Of a DNA stretch of 64,000 nucleotides, positions 61,164 through 64,000 are shown one piece after another. A model generated the notes under the pieces. It searched no databases, had not been told where the DNA came from, and worked only from the letters and a program-made list of their open reading frames with translations. Position numbers and translations under genes: made by a program. Origin of the DNA: Microbacterium esteraromaticum (GTDB lineage: Bacteria; Actinomycetota; Actinomycetes; Actinomycetales; Microbacteriaceae). The DNA is taken from assembly GCF_016907315.1 (NCBI RefSeq), contig NZ_JAFBBS010000001.1:2232001-2296000 (forward strand). Direction: 5' to 3'. Every line of letters begins with the position of its first letter. Position 1 is the stretch's first letter.

Positions 61164-62311
61164 CCGCCGGCCCCGGGCGGGTCCGCGCCCTGATCCGCGG
61201 GCTCGTCTTCTTCGGCGGCCAACTCGGGGTCGAGCATGCTGAGGATGCGCTGCAGATGCATCGCACTCAGCACGCCGGGCCCGGCGACGGCATCCATCTC
61301 GAGCGACCGCGCATGCACGGCGCGATACAGCCGGTCGACGGCCTCTGAGGCGCGGGCGTGCAGCTCGCCGGCCTCCTCGGGATCGCCGCCGAGAAGATCG
61401 GCGACCGCGCTGCAGGCATCGGACAGGGGTTCGACGAGCTCAGGATCGAGAGGAAAGGACGAGGGCCGCTTGTTGATGGTGTCGCTGAGGCAGCCCGAGA
61501 CGTCGCGGATCTGATGCGCGACCTCGACAAGGACCTCGAGCTTGGCGTGCTCATCGCTCGTGTCGGCGCGTCCGCGCCACGCCCGCGGGTTGCCCCGGCG
61601 GCTCTCGTCAGCCTCCGCGAGGGCATCGCTCAGCGAACGGCTCGTCTCGGCGAGGGCTCCGGCATCCTGCATCCACCCGTCGCGCTCCGGCGGCCACTTC
61701 TCGGTCAGCGCGGCGGCGATGTCGTCGAGGTGGGCGGCGAGCCGCTGCTGGAAGGCGTCGATCCGCGCCGCCGCCTCGGAGACGAGCGGTGCGGGAGGGA
61801 TGATGAGGTTCACCGCGAGACCGACGATCACGCCCACTGCCGTCTGCGTGACGTACCCGAGGGAGTAGTCCTCGGCATCCGCTCCGCCGATGATCAGCAC
61901 GAAGAGCGCCGCCATGGGGATGTACTCGCGGCCGATGCCGAACCATCCGGTGCCCGACACGATGACGCCAAGCCCGACCACCGCCGCGATCGACCAGAGG
62001 CTCGGGCCGACCGTCACCAGCACCAGCGTCGCGAGGCCGATCCCGACTCCCAACCCGAGCAGGGTCTGCAGACCCGAGCGGAACGACGACATCAGCGTCG
62101 GGTACATGCTGATCAGCGCGCCGAATGGAGCGTAGTAGGGATACTCGTCGGTGACGCCGGGCATGTGGGGCGCGATCAGCCATGCGGTTCCGACGGCCAG
62201 CGCGGTCTTCACGGCGAACAGCAGGCGCGCACGCGTCACCGCGCCGCGGACGGACGGCCGGATGCTGCTCAGCGACGATCGCACCCGCCGCTCGATCCTC
62301 TGTGCGCGCAC
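61148..62311 (-). CDS. FUSC / aromatic acid exporter-type membrane protein
   Basis: This is a 387-residue protein. About six hydrophobic helices lie in residues 25-175 (RLLFAVKTALAVGTAWLIAP; LQTLLGLGVGIGLATLVLVT; SIAAVVGLGVIVSGTGWFGI; GYVTQTAVGVIVGLAVNLII). The C-terminal 210 residues are cytoplasmic and helical, with an acidic end (LDPELAAEEDEPADQGADPP). This layout is that of the FUSC/ArAE (YccS-like) half-transporters. The GTG at 62311 follows GAGGAGG; longer in-frame extensions upstream read as noise. The substrate is unknown. It is divergent from the SRPBCC gene. Confidence 0.87.
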   Translation of the reverse strand: MRAQRIERRVRSSLSSIRPSVRGAVTRARLLFAVKTALAVGTAWLIAPHMPGVTDEYPYYAPFGALISMYPTLMSSFRSGLQTLLGLGVGIGLATLVLVTVGPSLWSIAAVVGLGVIVSGTGWFGIGREYIPMAALFVLIIGGADAEDYSLGYVTQTAVGVIVGLAVNLIIPPAPLVSEAAARIDAFQQRLAAHLDDIAAALTEKWPPERDGWMQDAGALAETSRSLSDALAEADESRRGNPRAWRGRADTSDEHAKLEVLVEVAHQIRDVSGCLSDTINKRPSSFPLDPELVEPLSDACSAVADLLGGDPEEAGELHARASEAVDRLYRAVHARSLEMDAVAGPGVLSAMHLQRILSMLDPELAAEEDEPADQGADPPGAGGQRSE

Positions 62312-62429
62312 GCCGACCACCTCCTCGCTCGGTTCCACAACACACGCGCCCGGGGTGTTGCGAAAGGGGCTTCCCCCAGCGCGGCACGTTTGCGACAATC
62401 TCCGCGATCGACGGCTTCTGGAGGGCATC

Positions 62430-62939
62430 ATGGCGACGAATCGACGACTCATGCGATGTGCGCCCGAGGCGGTGTTCCGTGCGCTCAGCGATGGGTGGCT
62501 GTATCCCTCGTGGGTGGTGGGCGCGGCGCGGATGCGTGAGGTGGACGCCACGTGGCCGGCGCCGCGTTCGACGCTGCACCACTCGGTGGGCACCTGGCCG
62601 TTTCTGCTCAACGGCACGACGACCATGCTCGAATGGCACCCGAACAGGCAGGCGGTCATGCAGGCACGCGGATGGCCCATCGGCGAGGCTCGGGTCGTCG
62701 TCGAGGTCGAGGCCGGGCACTCCGGCTGCCTGGTCTCGATCCATGAGACTCCCGTGCGCGGCCCCGGGGCCGCGCTGCCGTCGTTCCTCAGCGCACCGCT
62801 GCTGCGCTGGCGCAACAGCGAGACGCTGCGTCGGCTGTCGTATCTCGCGGAGAGCGACTCGCTGGGCACGCGGAACATGAGTCCGGGAATCTATGGCGAG
62901 AGCACTGGAGGGGTCAAGCCCCCTGCCCCGTCGGAGTGA
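62430..62939 (+). CDS. SRPBCC-family protein
   Basis: This is a 169-residue member of the START/polyketide-cyclase-like (SRPBCC) fold. The start ATNRRLMRCAPEAVFRALSD, then GWLYPSWVVGAARMREVDAT, is the typical first strand and helix of this ligand-binding fold. VVVEVEAGHSGCLVSIHETP and the final helix RWRNSETLRRLSYLAE complete it. The ligand is unknown. CTGGAGGG precedes the ATG. It lies 18 nt before the M20 dipeptidase gene, though that gene seems to have its own start signal. Confidence 0.85.
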   Translation: MATNRRLMRCAPEAVFRALSDGWLYPSWVVGAARMREVDATWPAPRSTLHHSVGTWPFLLNGTTTMLEWHPNRQAVMQARGWPIGEARVVVEVEAGHSGCLVSIHETPVRGPGAALPSFLSAPLLRWRNSETLRRLSYLAESDSLGTRNMSPGIYGESTGGVKPPAPSE

Positions 62940-62957
62940 CGAGCTCACACTGCGGGC

Positions 62958-64000
62958 ATGGACCCCATTCGCGAGCATCTGCATCGGCACCTCGACGAGC
63001 TGACGGACAGACTGGCCGAGTGGGTGGCGATCCCCTCGATCGCGGGCGACGCCGAGCATCAGGGCGATCTGAGACGTTCGGCCCACTGGCTCGCCGGAGA
63101 GATGCGTGCGGCAGGGCTCGAGGCATCCGTGCTCGAATCGGGGGATTCATGGGCCGTGCTCGGCGAGTACAGCGCCGGCCCCGAGGCGCCCACCGCGCTG
63201 GTCTACAGCCATCACGACGTCCGCACGGTCAAGCCCGAGGAATGGGCTGAGACCGAGCCGTTCATACCTGTGCGGCGCGACGGGCGGCTCTACGGCAGGG
63301 GCGCGTCGGACGCCAAGGGGCAGGCCCTCGCGCACGTATGGGCGCTGCGGGCGCTGCGCGATCTAGACGGCGGCGCGCCCATGAACGTGAAGCTGCTCAT
63401 CGAGGGTGAGGAGGAGACCGGTTCGCCCACCCTCGCCGCCCTGCTCGAGAAGCACGCCGAGCGCCTCGCCTGCGACGTGATCGTCTTCTCCGACACCGTG
63501 CAGTGGAAGGCGGACGCACCTGCACCGGTGACCTCGATGCGCGGCACCGTCAACGCCACGCTCACGGTGCGAGGGCCCGACCGCGACGTGCACAGCGGGG
63601 TCGTCGCGGGAACGACGGTGAACCCGGCCATCACGCTCGCGCATGCGCTCGCCGCGCTGCACGACGAGCAAGGCCGGGTGCGCGTACCCGGCTTCTACGA
63701 CGGCGTGGCAGAGCTGACCGACGAGCGTCGTTCGGAGTTCGCGGCGCTTCCCTTCGACGAGCACGACTGGGTGGTGCGCACCGAGACCCGCGTCGTCAAT
63801 GGCGAAGAGGGCTTCACGGTGCTGGAGCGCCTGTGGGCCCGCCCGACCGTCGAGGTGATGTCGCTGATCGCCGGCGACCCCCTCGGCCTGCCCCGTTCGG
63901 TCATCCCGCGGGATGCGACCGCGAACCTGAGCATCCGCACGGTCGCCGACCAGCGCATCCCCGCGGTCGCCGAGCAGCTGCGGGGCTTCTTCGCATCGGT
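62958..64000 (+). CDS. M20-family dipeptidase (3' end outside window)
   Basis: This open frame of about 347 codons has no stop before the window edge. M20 metal-ligand motifs are LVYSHHDVRT (His85, Asp87), RLYGRGASDAKGQALA (Asp118) and LLIEGEEETGSP (Glu pair near 151). The dimerisation domain starts at TSMRGTVNATLTVRGPDRDV with HSGVVAG. The latter motif is typical of the dipeptidase/CNDP-like subgroup rather than the CPG2 group seen at 1368. It has no signal peptide, so it hydrolyses dipeptides inside the cell. CACACT at 62946-62951 lies exactly 6 nt before the ATG, predicting a leaderless message. Confidence 0.92.
   Translation, partial: MDPIREHLHRHLDELTDRLAEWVAIPSIAGDAEHQGDLRRSAHWLAGEMRAAGLEASVLESGDSWAVLGEYSAGPEAPTALVYSHHDVRTVKPEEWAETEPFIPVRRDGRLYGRGASDAKGQALAHVWALRALRDLDGGAPMNVKLLIEGEEETGSPTLAALLEKHAERLACDVIVFSDTVQWKADAPAPVTSMRGTVNATLTVRGPDRDVHSGVVAGTTVNPAITLAHALAALHDEQGRVRVPGFYDGVAELTDERRSEFAALPFDEHDWVVRTETRVVNGEEGFTVLERLWARPTVEVMSLIAGDPLGLPRSVIPRDATANLSIRTVADQRIPAVAEQLRGFFAS

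Overview
The window is high-GC actinobacterial chromosome, most likely Microbacteriaceae and probably Microbacterium or a close relative. The signs are dense short-gapped operons, GTG starts, many genes with a TAnnnT hexamer exactly 6 nt before the start codon (leaderless promoters), a MarP-type CvpA/serine protease, a DUF4192 protein, an LCP protein, a Na+ symporter with a MetS-type small subunit, and 3' trailers with GC-rich hairpins but few T tracts. No CRISPR array, IS element, rRNA or replication origin was seen. Three tRNA genes are present: Ser-TGA, Ser-GCT and Arg-ACG. Genus and functions are inferred from reading the proteins; no database was searched.

Positions 1-12032 form a peptide uptake and breakdown locus that looks dedicated to cell-wall peptides. 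It holds a SIS-domain protein, a GNAT acetyltransferase, an M20 carboxypeptidase, a C39-like cysteine peptidase, a complete Opp/Dpp-type ABC importer whose binding protein is anchored by a C-terminal membrane helix, an LD-carboxypeptidase, a cytosolic class-A beta-lactamase-fold hydrolase and a DUF2520-type Rossmann protein. A secreted GH20 hexosaminidase and a divergent LacI regulator follow, with operator-like palindromes between them (12147-15977).

Positions 15995-29074 are largely housekeeping: DUF2207 membrane protein, lysS, marP, DUF4192, cardiolipin synthase, a duplicated-domain lipoprotein, a lipid kinase, serS, a HAD phosphatase, tRNA-Ser and an LCP ligase. Next to tRNA-Ser(GCT) lies a frameshifted C-terminal stump of a tyrosine integrase (29280-29500). 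Beyond it are a Tat-exported glycine-rich protein and poorly explained DNA (to about 31337), probably the scar of an integrated element.

Positions 31338-43507 carry a small conserved protein, a Na+-dependent amino-acid symporter with its small subunit, a FadR-type regulator, tRNA-Arg, L-serine dehydratase, an ABC-2 exporter, a small secreted protein, HrpB helicase, a flotillin and a MarR regulator. Positions 43815-50681 carry a Tat-exported 5'-nucleotidase, a GH29 fucosidase, an Asp/Glu racemase, and a LysR regulator divergent from an orphan fumarate-reductase-type flavoprotein. Two 80-bp palindromic repeats sit between convergent gene pairs here.

Positions 50832-57443 are the treX-treY-treZ route from glycogen to trehalose, with a small unknown gene at its head. 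Positions 57659-61163 are a compact folE / ferredoxin reductase-like / FolP2-like / RibD-C (Rv2671-like) operon, which I consider the best candidate for an undescribed pterin or folate bypass system. A FUSC-type membrane protein, an SRPBCC protein and a truncated M20 dipeptidase close the window.
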